Of a stretch of DNA of 64,000 nt, positions 1 through 7,305 are shown in pieces. Position 1 is the stretch's first letter, and each line of letters begins with the position of its first letter. A program made the translations under genes and the position numbers. The notes under the pieces are model-generated. The model worked only from the letters and a program-made list of their open reading frames with translations, was not told the origin of the DNA and made no database searches. The DNA comes from Dictyoglomus sp. (GTDB lineage: Bacteria > Dictyoglomota > Dictyoglomia > Dictyoglomales > Dictyoglomaceae): NCBI GenBank assembly GCA_025060475.1, contig JANXBZ010000008.1, positions 1-64,000 of the forward strand. The letters are read 5' to 3'.

Positions 1-113
1 CTCCTGAGCCTCCTGAACCTCCCGAGCCTCCTTGGCCTCCTGATCCCATAGTTCTTTACTATCATTATTATTCTTATTGTACTCCAGGTTCTAAAAACTC
101 TATCTCTCCATGA
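1..113 (+). CDS. C-terminal end of a protein with a Pro-Glu repeat tail (partial)
   Basis: Reading frame 3 is open from the left edge and ends at TGA 111-113. The translation starts with PEP-PEP-PEP-type repeats (three PEP units, then PWPPDP), followed by a short Tyr-rich stretch (LYYHYYSY) and a closing segment ending NSISP. The stop overlaps the ATG of the next gene in an ATGA arrangement, which is how most genes in this window are joined and is the main reason to call it coding. It is therefore probably the last part of an upstream pilus-operon gene, perhaps another minor pilin. The opposite strand would read Gly-Ser-rich, but nothing there is positioned like a gene. Function cannot be given from this fragment. 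Confidence 0.6.
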   Translation, partial: PEPPEPPEPPWPPDPIVLYYHYYSYCTPGSKNSISP

Positions 114-508
114 AAAAAGGTCAAGTTCTTGTTGCAGTTTTGTTAATATTTGTTATACTCAGCTTAGTTATGGCTGGAATTCTTAATATTTTGGAAGGAA
201 ATATAAAAAAAGTGGAAGCCCAAAAGGGAGAAAAACAAGCTCTTTACCTTGCAGAAGGAGGAGCAGAAATTGCCATTCATAGTTTAATTTGGTTTGATCT
301 TTCCTCTGGAACCTATACTTTTTCTGGAGTTATAACTCAAACGGATTTTTCAGGAAGATATACTACCACTTTATTTTGGAATAATCCCAATTTTGAAATA
401 TTATCTATTGGAACCGTCGATCTTTGGACAAGAATATTGGATATAGAGGGAGTAAGAAGTGGAGTATATCCCTATTCCCTAACTATAACTTTATGGAGTG
501 AGGAATAA
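110..508 (+). CDS. PilX-like minor pilus / pseudopilin protein
   Basis: A 132-residue protein with one N-terminal hydrophobic helix (about residues 5-27) preceded by MKKG. This resembles a prepilin-peptidase site (cut after Gly4), but residue +5 is Ala rather than the usual Glu. After the helix comes KQALYLAEGGAEIAIHSL, a pattern common in PilX-type minor pilins (a repeated A-E-G-A-like patch). The rest is a small beta-rich extracellular domain. It overlaps the preceding gene by 4 bases and directly abuts the PilM-PilN gene, so it belongs to the pilus assembly operon. It probably acts in the inner membrane/periplasm as a minor component of the pseudopilus. The PilX relation rests on the N-terminal pattern only. 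Confidence 0.6.
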   Translation: MKKGQVLVAVLLIFVILSLVMAGILNILEGNIKKVEAQKGEKQALYLAEGGAEIAIHSLIWFDLSSGTYTFSGVITQTDFSGRYTTTLFWNNPNFEILSIGTVDLWTRILDIEGVRSGVYPYSLTITLWSEE

Positions 509-1906
509 ATGCTTAGTTTTCATTGGGTTGGTGGAAAAATAAGGGTTTTGGAAAGTACTTGGGAAAAGAAAACTTTAAAAATTAAAAATTCCTTTGTAAT
601 AAAGATAGAAGAGGAGTTATGGAGAAGGGGAGAGATAGATAAAATCATACCTATTTTAAAGGAACATATGGAAAAGAATAACATTAAAGAAAAAAATTTA
701 CATGTTACCTTGGAAACAAAGGAATTTTGTCCCAGAATAATGGAATTTCCTAAGATGCCCTTAAAAGAGCTGAGGGAAAATATAATAGATGAGCTAGAGG
801 AACTTATCTCATTTAGAGAAGAAACAACAGAATTAAGTTTTTCTATTATTTATCAAGATAAGGAAAAGATCAAACTATTAGTATTAACATATCCCAAAAA
901 TATTTTAAGTCAATGGAAGGATATTTCTCAAGAATTAAACCTTAGATTAAAATATATGGAATTTTCATCCCTTTCATCCCTTAGAGGCTTAGCTTATGAA
1001 AATTATGACTTTTCAAAGAATCTTTGCGTTTTATATGTAGGACATGATATCTCTGATATTTACATTTTTAATAAAGGTAAGATTTGGGGAATATATAACA
1101 TGAGCATTGGATCATCAGATTTTTCTTTTTATGAAAATCTTACTATAAATACTAGTTTTCTCTCTTATATTGATGAGATAAGAACTTATCTTTCTACTTT
1201 TCCCTTTGATTTGAATGAAATTGTAATAATAGGTGAGGATGAAAGTTCCATTCCTTTATTAGATCAGATTCAGGAGGTTTTTTCAGACCTTCCCATAAGT
1301 TTAAACAAGAATATATGGCTTACAAGTATTGGAGTTTCTATTGATGTTCATAAATATTTATTAATTCCCTCTTTAAATCTTATTGGAAGGGAAAAATTTA
1401 TCATTAAATTTGAGAGAGAAGAGATTTTAAAATCTCTTCTTGCGGGAATTTTAGCTCTTATAATTATTTTTTCTGGAAATTTATATATAAATCTACAGAT
1501 AAATGAAATAAAAAGAGAAAGATCTATCTTAGAGCAGACTCTAATTCAGAGAAGAGGAGAAGTAGAAGAGCTAAGAAAAGTTGTGGAAGAGAGAATCTCC
1601 GTAAATGAGGGGCTAAAAAGTTGGATAGAAAATTTAAATTATAACAAAATTTTATCACCCTCTTATTTTCTAAAAGATTTATCAAGAATTATTCCTACAA
1701 ATGTTTGGTTATCGGATTTGGAAGTCTCGGAAGATAATAAAATATCATTTCTTGGTTATAGTCTCGATAGTGAAGGAGTTGCAGACTTTTTAATTTCCCT
1801 TTCCTATTCAAATATTTTTAAAGATGTAAGCCTACAGAATTCAAATCTAGTAGATATTGGGAATAAAAGTGTCCAAAATTTTAAAATTTTGGCGGTGATA
1901 AAGTGA
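509..1906 (+). CDS. Fused PilM-PilN (GspL-like) pilus assembly protein
   Basis: A 465-residue protein that joins two pilus platform proteins. Residues 1-300 resemble the actin-like cytoplasmic PilM/GspL-N fold, with an ASKHA-like nucleotide strand near 174-192 (LYVGHDISDIYIFNKG) and a second near 238-245 (VIIGEDE). A single membrane helix follows at about 309-326. A coiled coil then leads to a PilN-like periplasmic ferredoxin-like domain (about 385-465). In most type IV pilus operons PilM and PilN are separate, whereas GspL of type II secretion has the fused layout. It starts one base after the stop of the preceding gene and shares a GTGA overlap with the PilO gene. The assignment is by architecture and context, since sequence identity in this family is low. 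Confidence 0.7.
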   Translation: MLSFHWVGGKIRVLESTWEKKTLKIKNSFVIKIEEELWRRGEIDKIIPILKEHMEKNNIKEKNLHVTLETKEFCPRIMEFPKMPLKELRENIIDELEELISFREETTELSFSIIYQDKEKIKLLVLTYPKNILSQWKDISQELNLRLKYMEFSSLSSLRGLAYENYDFSKNLCVLYVGHDISDIYIFNKGKIWGIYNMSIGSSDFSFYENLTINTSFLSYIDEIRTYLSTFPFDLNEIVIIGEDESSIPLLDQIQEVFSDLPISLNKNIWLTSIGVSIDVHKYLLIPSLNLIGREKFIIKFEREEILKSLLAGILALIIIFSGNLYINLQINEIKRERSILEQTLIQRRGEVEELRKVVEERISVNEGLKSWIENLNYNKILSPSYFLKDLSRIIPTNVWLSDLEVSEDNKISFLGYSLDSEGVADFLISLSYSNIFKDVSLQNSNLVDIGNKSVQNFKILAVIK

Positions 1907-2454
1907 AAAAAATAGATGTATTAATATTTTTTTTAATACTTTTATTGGGAAGTATAATTTTTTTAATACCTTCTTATTCCAACTTGGTGAGGGAAGAAAG
2001 AAATTTAAGATCTGTAAGAAAAGAGATGTTGGATATTATAGATGAATTAAGTAAGCTGAAGGATACTCTTAATAGATTATCAAAGGAGAGAGAAGATCTT
2101 CTAATAGAAGGAAAAAGAAAAGCCTTTGATAAAAGAGGTTTTTCTATTTTTCTTAAGGAACTTGCAGTTTTACTAAAAAAACATAAAATATTATCCTTTT
2201 CCATAATACCGGAAGAAGTTCAGGATGTACAAGGTCTTCCAGAAAAATTTCCTCTAAAAATAAAAAGACTTCCTTTGAATTTTCAATTTGTTGGAAGATA
2301 TCAAGGATTATTAACCTTTTTTCAGGATCTTGAATTACAAAATTATCCCATAAGATTTTTAAGTTATAAAATTACCCATTTAAATGCAGATTCTAATAAG
2401 TCCTTACTAAATTTTACGGGAAGGATTGAAATTTATTTATTAGAGGAGGAATAA
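1903..2454 (+). CDS. pilO: PilO-like pilus assembly protein
   Basis: A 183-residue protein starting at a GTG that overlaps the previous TGA (GTGA). Residues 6-24 form a single membrane helix, 25-68 a strongly charged coiled coil, and the rest a small alpha/beta periplasmic domain with the segment RFVGRYQGLLTFFQDLE-like (here QFVGRYQGLLTFFQDLE). That segment is the PilO signature of a 'G.Y..l..Fl..L' core. PilO pairs with PilN in the inner-membrane alignment complex linking the cytoplasmic motor to the secretin side. Its place directly after PilM-PilN and before PilP is the canonical order. The call rests on fold features plus gene order. Confidence 0.75.
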   Translation: MKKIDVLIFFLILLLGSIIFLIPSYSNLVREERNLRSVRKEMLDIIDELSKLKDTLNRLSKEREDLLIEGKRKAFDKRGFSIFLKELAVLLKKHKILSFSIIPEEVQDVQGLPEKFPLKIKRLPLNFQFVGRYQGLLTFFQDLELQNYPIRFLSYKITHLNADSNKSLLNFTGRIEIYLLEEE

Positions 2455-2456
2455 AG

Positions 2457-2999
2457 ATGAGGGAAAAGATTTGGGGAGGTTTAATCCTTATTACTGCATC
2501 TTTATCTATTTCATTAAATATTTATACTTTAATAAAACAGAAGGAGAAATTTTATAACTTCGATAATGAGATTCCTGCAAAACCCGTATCTTATATAGAA
2601 GAAGAGAAAACTTTAGATCAAGATAAAAAGGAAATTAAGAACTTAGTTAAAGCAGAATTGAAAGAAATAAAAAATCTAAAACTGGGAAGAATGGATCCCT
2701 TTGAGCCTTTGATTAAAGAAGAAAAAGAAGAGAAGATAATATCCCCAAAAATTGTTTATACTTCAAATATAAAATATGAAGAAAAGAAAGAATTATTAAA
2801 AGAACCACCATATCTTCTAAGAGGAATACTGGAAGGAGATAAAAAATTAGTCATTTTAGAAACAAAAGACGAGAATAGAAGTTTTGTTTTAGAAGAGGGA
2901 GACAAAATAGAAGGATTTAAATTGGAAAAAGTAAATTCCCTTGAGAGAAAGATTATTTTGAAGGATTCTAAAGGAAATACCTTTACAATCAGAATGTAG
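2457..2999 (+). CDS. PilP/GspC-like pilus assembly protein
   Basis: A 180-residue protein with an N-terminal membrane anchor (about 7-24), a long charged linker, then GRMDPFEPL at 77-85. This matches the 'G.rDPF.P' motif that precedes the beta-sandwich (HR-like) domain of PilP and GspC. The C-terminal domain (116-180) contains LRGILEG and a repeated 'VILET / FVLEEGDKI' beta pattern, as in PilP. The protein normally links the PilNO platform to the PilQ secretin. No secretin gene follows here: the operon ends and runs into an opposing prepilin operon, with an 11-base overlap of the two 3' ends. A good ribosome-binding site (GAGGAGG) lies upstream of the ATG. Confidence 0.7.
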   Translation: MREKIWGGLILITASLSISLNIYTLIKQKEKFYNFDNEIPAKPVSYIEEEKTLDQDKKEIKNLVKAELKEIKNLKLGRMDPFEPLIKEEKEEKIISPKIVYTSNIKYEEKKELLKEPPYLLRGILEGDKKLVILETKDENRSFVLEEGDKIEGFKLEKVNSLERKIILKDSKGNTFTIRM

Positions 3000-3720
3000 C
3001 AGGAGATAATGTAATTGTTGCAGTTCGTTCCCTTTGAGTGTTTCCAATTCTTCTCTTCGCTTTTATACTAATATCTACTAATTGCACCTTTCTTCCAGAA
3101 GTATAATTGGCAGGGGTTAATTCAAAATAGGAATAAACATTACTATGTCCTGGAATAAGATCAAGATATAAATATTTCACTATGAACCCATCACTATCTA
3201 TGTAATCAGTTAAGAGAATAGGTTTTTGGGTTGATGTAAAGGTAAAACTATTTCTTAGATTTGTAATATTTCCTGAGGAATAAGTGGGAGTCCAAGAAAG
3301 ATCAATGGAATATTTTAATAAGAATCTCGCGTTAGGATTTGCTGAATCATATAAGGATCCTGTTCTCTGTCTTGTTATGTAAATATTAAATCTATAAATA
3401 TTACTTCTTATAGGAATAGCTAAGACTAAGGCTTGACTTCCCGTAATAAAAGATGTAAAGGTTCCAAATCCATAGTTACTTCCTGAGTTGTCTTGTAAAT
3501 AAATAGTAAATCCTGGTGTATAGATTACTGATGCCTTTAATATATCAGAATTTAAGTTAGAAATTGCTAGAGATACTCCCCTTTCTAGCTCACTGTCAAT
3601 TCTATTAATTAAAACATCCCTTTGAATACTTAGCCAAATTTGAATTATCACTACCAAAACTATTGATAATATGGTCATTGATATTAGTAACTCAACTAAT
3701 GAAAGTCCTTTATTTTTCAT
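2989..3720 (-). CDS. Type IV prepilin-like protein with full cleavage motif
   Basis: A 243-residue protein with a classic class III signal: MKNKG, then LSLVELLISMTILSIVLV, giving cleavage after Gly5 with Glu at mature position 5 and a hydrophobic helix of about 20 residues. The remaining 210 residues form a Ser/Thr/Tyr-rich extracellular domain consistent with a GspJ/PilW-like minor pilin. It is the last gene of a four-gene minus-strand operon and overlaps the opposing PilP gene by 11 bases at the 3' end. It is the only prepilin-like protein in this operon that keeps Glu5, so it could be the one that nucleates or joins the pilus in the normal way; that last point is inference. Confidence 0.75.
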   Translation of the reverse strand: MKNKGLSLVELLISMTILSIVLVVIIQIWLSIQRDVLINRIDSELERGVSLAISNLNSDILKASVIYTPGFTIYLQDNSGSNYGFGTFTSFITGSQALVLAIPIRSNIYRFNIYITRQRTGSLYDSANPNARFLLKYSIDLSWTPTYSSGNITNLRNSFTFTSTQKPILLTDYIDSDGFIVKYLYLDLIPGHSNVYSYFELTPANYTSGRKVQLVDISIKAKRRIGNTQRERTATITLSPATF

Positions 3721-3724
3721 ATAA

Positions 3725-4297
3725 TTACTCTCCAGGACTTGGATTTTGAATTATTTCAGTTAATTCTGCTAAAGGATTTTCGAATCTTTTTATATATCCA
3801 GAACCCGATGGTTCTCTATGTCTTATTGTATCTATATAATCTCCCTGAGAATTTGCATAATAGATTCTTATAGTTATTCTTTTCGCTACTACTTTATTCT
3901 GATTAGGAGGGGGAGGAGTTAGATTTTTTATCAAAAACTGTTGGGCATATTTTGCTCTACCATTTATTAATATGTTTCCTACAAAATTTGTATATACCCT
4001 TTGAGAGGGTTGTTCTGCTGGGATTGCAGGTCTTACATTGGGAATTGCAGGAGAAGCGGGAATAGCAGACCATTTATCATTCTCAATTAAATTATCAAAA
4101 TTTGCTTTTACTTGTGCCCATATTTTTAGGTTTTCTAACTGATCTCTTATTATTCTATGAGCTTCCATTCTATCATTTACTCTTTTTTTCATTATATATC
4201 CCATTAATACCGCATTAGTTGCTCCTACAAAGACTACAAGAAGAATACTCATTAAAACCATTAAACTAATTAGAGAAAATCCCTTTTCTCCTTTCAT
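3725..4297 (-). CDS. Prepilin-like minor pilin lacking Glu5
   Basis: A 190-residue protein beginning MKGEKGFSLISLMVLMSI. The Gly6-Phe7 junction looks like a prepilin peptidase site followed by a hydrophobic helix, but mature position 5 is Ser instead of Glu. The soluble part contains a proline/alanine-rich repeat-like patch around residues 75-95 (IPASPAIPNVRPAIPAEQ), then an ordinary mixed domain. It lies four bases upstream of the next prepilin gene. It is likely a minor pilin of the same apparatus; loss of Glu5 is known for tip pseudopilins such as GspK, but I cannot assign it to a specific family. Confidence 0.65.
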   Translation of the reverse strand: MKGEKGFSLISLMVLMSILLVVFVGATNAVLMGYIMKKRVNDRMEAHRIIRDQLENLKIWAQVKANFDNLIENDKWSAIPASPAIPNVRPAIPAEQPSQRVYTNFVGNILINGRAKYAQQFLIKNLTPPPPNQNKVVAKRITIRIYYANSQGDYIDTIRHREPSGSGYIKRFENPLAELTEIIQNPSPGE

Positions 4298-4315
4298 TTT
4301 ATAACCCCCCTAAGT

Positions 4316-4573
4316 TTATTCCACAATAATTTCCGAAGGAGGCATCATTTCATACATCTTCTTTACTCTTTCCTCTTTTGTCTCTTCTTTTTGTGGTATC
4401 TCAGTTGTTTCTTTTAATACTTCGGGAGTTATCTCTATTTCTTTATTTAAACTCTCCTCAATATTAATTTTATTTGATGATTCTTGAGACTTATGTGATT
4501 TATAATTAAAAGCTAAAATTATAATTAAAATTAAGACTATGACAAAGAGTATATGAAATTTTTTAATTTTCAT
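4316..4573 (-). CDS. Small single-pass membrane protein, unknown
   Basis: An 85-residue protein with a short basic N-terminus (MKIKKF), one strong membrane helix at about 7-23, and a hydrophilic, Glu/Lys-rich tail of 60 residues ending in PPSEIIVE. I do not recognise a family. It starts one base after the long PilX-like gene and is followed within 20 bases by a prepilin gene, so it is transcribed with the pilus genes and is probably an envelope accessory factor. The tail is low complexity and likely disordered. Expression as a protein is supported only by spacing and by the sensible membrane topology. Confidence 0.5.
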   Translation of the reverse strand: MKIKKFHILFVIVLILIIILAFNYKSHKSQESSNKINIEESLNKEIEITPEVLKETTEIPQKEETKEERVKKMYEMMPPSEIIVE

Positions 4574-4574
4574 T

Positions 4575-6287
4575 TTATTCCCACTTTTCCTCCCAATTTT
4601 CTATTTTTATCCATCTTGGATCCTCAATTCTTCCTTCTCGAAGTAGAGTTCTTCCTGTTGTTGGGAAGAAGGGTGGAGCATATCCATCTCTCATTCGATA
4701 GTCATACCAAAATTCTCTTCCATATCCAGTTCTTGGAGTTCCTCCCGATCCAAAAGTTCCAAAAGCTCCATAGAAGTTTGAGATTATTCCTCCTGTAAGA
4801 ATAACATCTCCTTGAGGGGATCGAGTATTATAGTTTGCTACTTGAACTACACCTTGGGGAGCCATTAATGTGGCATCAATTTCAAAATCTAAATCAGGAT
4901 CAGAGGGGTCCGCATCGGTATGATTAGAGACAGGATCTATTAATATGTTTCCACTTTCCGAAAGGATTCCTAAAATATTTACTGCATTAGGATTAGTTAA
5001 AGGATTATCTTGATATCTTATGTGATTAGTAATTGTAATGTTATTGCGGGCACATAATGTTATTCTTTGATTCCTTTGGATTGTTCCGCTTACACTATTT
5101 ACTTGTCCATTAACATATATAACTCCATTGGGAATTCTATTTATTTCGATAGTATTTGTTCCTACTCTTACAAAGGTTTTATTTTGAGTCTCATCAATAG
5201 TAAAAACATAAGTAGTATTTCCTTGAGTAATAGTATATACTGCTCTATTTTGAGAATCTAAACCAAAATTAATATCTACGTTTCCCTGGATATATATTCC
5301 TCCACCATTTAATATGGTTTGAGTATATATTCCATTTGGTGGAGGATCGTTATTTACAGGTAATCCTAACATTTGTCTTATATATTGGTTCCTTTGATTT
5401 TCATTGGGAAAAGTCCCTGTATAGGTTCCTCCCAGAGATGCAGAAAGTTGGGTATCGGTACTTGGAGGAAGATTAATTTGGGGAGCATTTCTTATAAATC
5501 CTCTCTGGAATATAGGAGTAGCGTAGGGAGGATTACTATCTGCATTCAGTCGTATATAGGAAGTAGCAGTATAGAAAAGAGCAGTACTTGCAGAAGAGGA
5601 GACCTGATCTGTAAAGGTAGGTGTATAGGCAAAGGCAAATTCAGTATTAGAATGTACAGGACCACGGAAAATAGTCCTTGACGTAAACCATACCGTGCTT
5701 CCGTCAGGCAAAGTATGATTATTAGTGAATAAGGCAAAACGAGCAAAATTTTCCACAAATACTGATCCCTCTATCCTTCCTCTTGTAGTTATGGTTAAAC
5801 TTAATCTTGGATTATAATTTACCTTATATCCCCTTGAAGTTATTGTATATACATAAGTATAAAATACTCTTGTTGTTATTCCTGAAACATCAGTGGAATA
5901 ATCTAAAAGAGAAAAGGTATAACTTAAGATTGTATACGAAGTTGTGGGATCAGGAAATTGAGTCTGATTGTAAATTTCAGAAATATCTTGAGATAAATTA
6001 CTTGGAGAAAGAAGATTCCTTAAAAAATCTTGAGTAATGTCAGAAATTCTTCTTCGTGGTATTTCTTCCTGTATTTTCCAGTGAGCAATAGATAAAACAT
6101 TTTTTATTCCTGCCTGAGTAGCATTTAGTACCTGATCTCTTGCCTGATCTCTTCTTACAAAAAAGTTTTCATTAATTGTAGAGGTTAGAAGAAGAAAAAC
6201 AAGAGAAGTTATAAGAAAACCAAAGGTTATTGCTGTGATAAGAGATAAATCCCCTTTTTCTTTTTTATTTGAGGGTTTTGTTTTCAT
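4575..6287 (-). CDS. Large PilX-like pilus-associated envelope protein
   Basis: A 570-residue protein with a basic N-terminus, a hydrophobic helix at about 14-38 (LSLITAITFGFLITSLVFLL), and then DQVLNATQAGIKNVLS, reminiscent of the Ala/Gly patch after the helix in PilX-type proteins. Most of the protein (residues 100-570) is a Thr/Asn/Gly-rich extracellular region with beta-strand periodicity, including TGGIISNFYGAFGTF near the end. Such layouts occur in PilX/PilY-associated and DUF4900-like thermophile proteins; the exact family is uncertain. It is the first gene of the minus-strand pilin operon, with its own promoter at 6325-6353. The start has an SD-like GGGGGTG 9-10 bases upstream. Confidence 0.6.
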   Translation of the reverse strand: MKTKPSNKKEKGDLSLITAITFGFLITSLVFLLLTSTINENFFVRRDQARDQVLNATQAGIKNVLSIAHWKIQEEIPRRRISDITQDFLRNLLSPSNLSQDISEIYNQTQFPDPTTSYTILSYTFSLLDYSTDVSGITTRVFYTYVYTITSRGYKVNYNPRLSLTITTRGRIEGSVFVENFARFALFTNNHTLPDGSTVWFTSRTIFRGPVHSNTEFAFAYTPTFTDQVSSSASTALFYTATSYIRLNADSNPPYATPIFQRGFIRNAPQINLPPSTDTQLSASLGGTYTGTFPNENQRNQYIRQMLGLPVNNDPPPNGIYTQTILNGGGIYIQGNVDINFGLDSQNRAVYTITQGNTTYVFTIDETQNKTFVRVGTNTIEINRIPNGVIYVNGQVNSVSGTIQRNQRITLCARNNITITNHIRYQDNPLTNPNAVNILGILSESGNILIDPVSNHTDADPSDPDLDFEIDATLMAPQGVVQVANYNTRSPQGDVILTGGIISNFYGAFGTFGSGGTPRTGYGREFWYDYRMRDGYAPPFFPTTGRTLLREGRIEDPRWIKIENWEEKWE

Positions 6288-6324
6288 TATAATTACACCC
6301 CCAAAAGTTGTGTTAATTTTTCAT

Positions 6325-6353
6325 ATTATAACATGATTTAAAAAAATTGTAAA
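6325..6353 (-). promoter_or_regulatory. Promoter of the minus-strand pilin operon
   Basis: On the minus strand, TTTACA (plus 6348-6353) and TATAAT (plus 6325-6330) are separated by exactly 17 bases, a near-consensus housekeeping promoter. It lies about 38 bases upstream of the ATG of the PilX-like gene. Confidence 0.7.
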
Positions 6354-6393
6354 AAATTTTTTGTGATTTTAAAGAGATAAAGGGAAAAACTTT

Positions 6394-6468
6394 TGGTGGA
6401 GGCGATGGGATTTGAACCCACGACCTCTTGCATGCGAAGCAAGCGCTCTCCCGCTGAGCTACGCCCCC
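6394..6468 (-). tRNA. tRNA-Ala (anticodon CGC)
   Basis: The minus strand folds into a complete cloverleaf: acceptor GGGGGCG pairing with CGCCTCC (one G-T pair), D arm GCTC/GAGC, anticodon stem CTTGC/GCAAG with loop TTCGCAT, T arm GTGGG/CCCAT with TTCAAAT, discriminator A and an encoded CCA (plus 6394-6396). The anticodon CGC (plus 6434-6436) reads GCG, an alanine codon that should be rare in such an AT-rich genome. It has its own promoter upstream. No other RNA gene adjoins it. Confidence 0.97.
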
Positions 6469-6481
6469 ACAACCCTAAATA

Positions 6482-6510
6482 AGTTTATCCATTATCCATA
6501 TTGTTGTCAA
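6482..6510 (-). promoter_or_regulatory. Promoter of tRNA-Ala
   Basis: On the minus strand, TTGACA (plus 6505-6510) is followed after 17 bases by TAAACT (plus 6482-6487), with the tRNA 5' end 13 bases further on. The perfect -35, good spacing and short distance make this a convincing stable-RNA promoter. Confidence 0.75.
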
Positions 6511-6551
6511 ACTTAGTTTGTTCTGAAATAAAATTTTTAATCTTTTGGTCG

Positions 6552-6557
6552 TATAAT
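6552..6557 (+). promoter_or_regulatory. Probable -10 element for the efflux ATPase gene
   Basis: A perfect TATAAT lies 29 bases upstream of the first start codon of the ABC ATPase gene. No clear -35 is seen at 16-18 bases, so this is a weaker assignment. Confidence 0.4.
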
Positions 6558-6585
6558 TAAGAAGTTAAAAATTTTTGGAAAGGAT

Positions 6586-7305
6586 GTGATAAAGGAAATG
6601 GAAGATATATTGATTCTTGAAGATGTAGTGAAAATTTACAAAATGGATGGAGTGGAAACTGTTGCTTTAAGAGGAGTATCTTTAAAGGTTAGAAAAGGAG
6701 ATTTTATCGCAATAATGGGACCATCAGGATCTGGAAAATCAACAATGATGCATATCATGGGATGCCTTGATAGACCTACATCGGGAAAAATATATTTTGA
6801 AGGGAGGGATGTTTCAGAACTTTCTGATAATGAACTGGCTGAGATAAGAAATAAGAAAATAGGATTTGTTTTCCAAAGCTTTTATCTTCTTCCAAGATAT
6901 ACAGCAATTCAAAATGTAGAACTTCCTTTAATATATCAAGGTGTTTCTCCAAAGGAAAGAAAAGAAAAAGCAAGAATAATCTTAGAGAAAATGGGGTTGT
7001 CTGATAGAATAAATCACAGACCTACTCAGCTTTCAGGTGGAGAACAGCAGAGAGTTGCTATAGCAAGGGCTCTTATTATAAATCCTGTTATTCTTCTTGC
7101 GGATGAACCTACAGGTAATTTGGATAGTAAGTCAAGTCATGAAATAATGAATCTTATTAGCAAACTTCACAAAGAGGAAAAAATAACTATTATTTTAGTA
7201 ACCCATGAGAGAGATATTGCGGAATATGCTGAAAAGATTGTTCGTATGCATGATGGAAGAATAGTTGATATAGAAGATAATAAAAGGGAGATCAGTCATG
7301 TATAG
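6586..7305 (+). CDS. MacB/LolD-type ABC transporter ATP-binding protein
   Basis: A 239-residue ATPase of the MacB/LolD class. Walker A is GPSGSGKST near residues 45-53, the signature [15 protein letters not shown] lies near 145-160, Walker B is [14 protein letters not shown], and the H-loop is in VTHERD. The segment [22 protein letters not shown] is typical of this class, which powers three-part export or lipoprotein release by mechanotransmission rather than classic import. The frame is intact from GTG 6586, and ATG 6598 is an equally plausible start. Its natural partners directly downstream (TolC, MacA and MacB homologues) are all broken, so it is an ATPase without a visible permease here. 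It could serve another permease elsewhere, or be the next gene to decay. Confidence 0.88.
   Translation: MIKEMEDILILEDVVKIYKMDGVETVALRGVSLKVRKGDFIAIMGPSGSGKSTMMHIMGCLDRPTSGKIYFEGRDVSELSDNELAEIRNKKIGFVFQSFYLLPRYTAIQNVELPLIYQGVSPKERKEKARIILEKMGLSDRINHRPTQLSGGEQQRVAIARALIINPVILLADEPTGNLDSKSSHEIMNLISKLHKEEKITIILVTHERDIAEYAEKIVRMHDGRIVDIEDNKREISHV

Noticed and set aside
1-50. CTCC-type repeats as a VNTR or CRISPR
   Set aside because: They encode a Pro-Glu tail in a frame that ends in an ATGA overlap. There are no regular spacers.
4600-6040. Open frames antisense to the large PilX-like gene as genes
   Set aside because: They have no spacing, ribosome-binding site or recognisable content, and reflect the low stop frequency opposite a Thr/Asn-rich gene.
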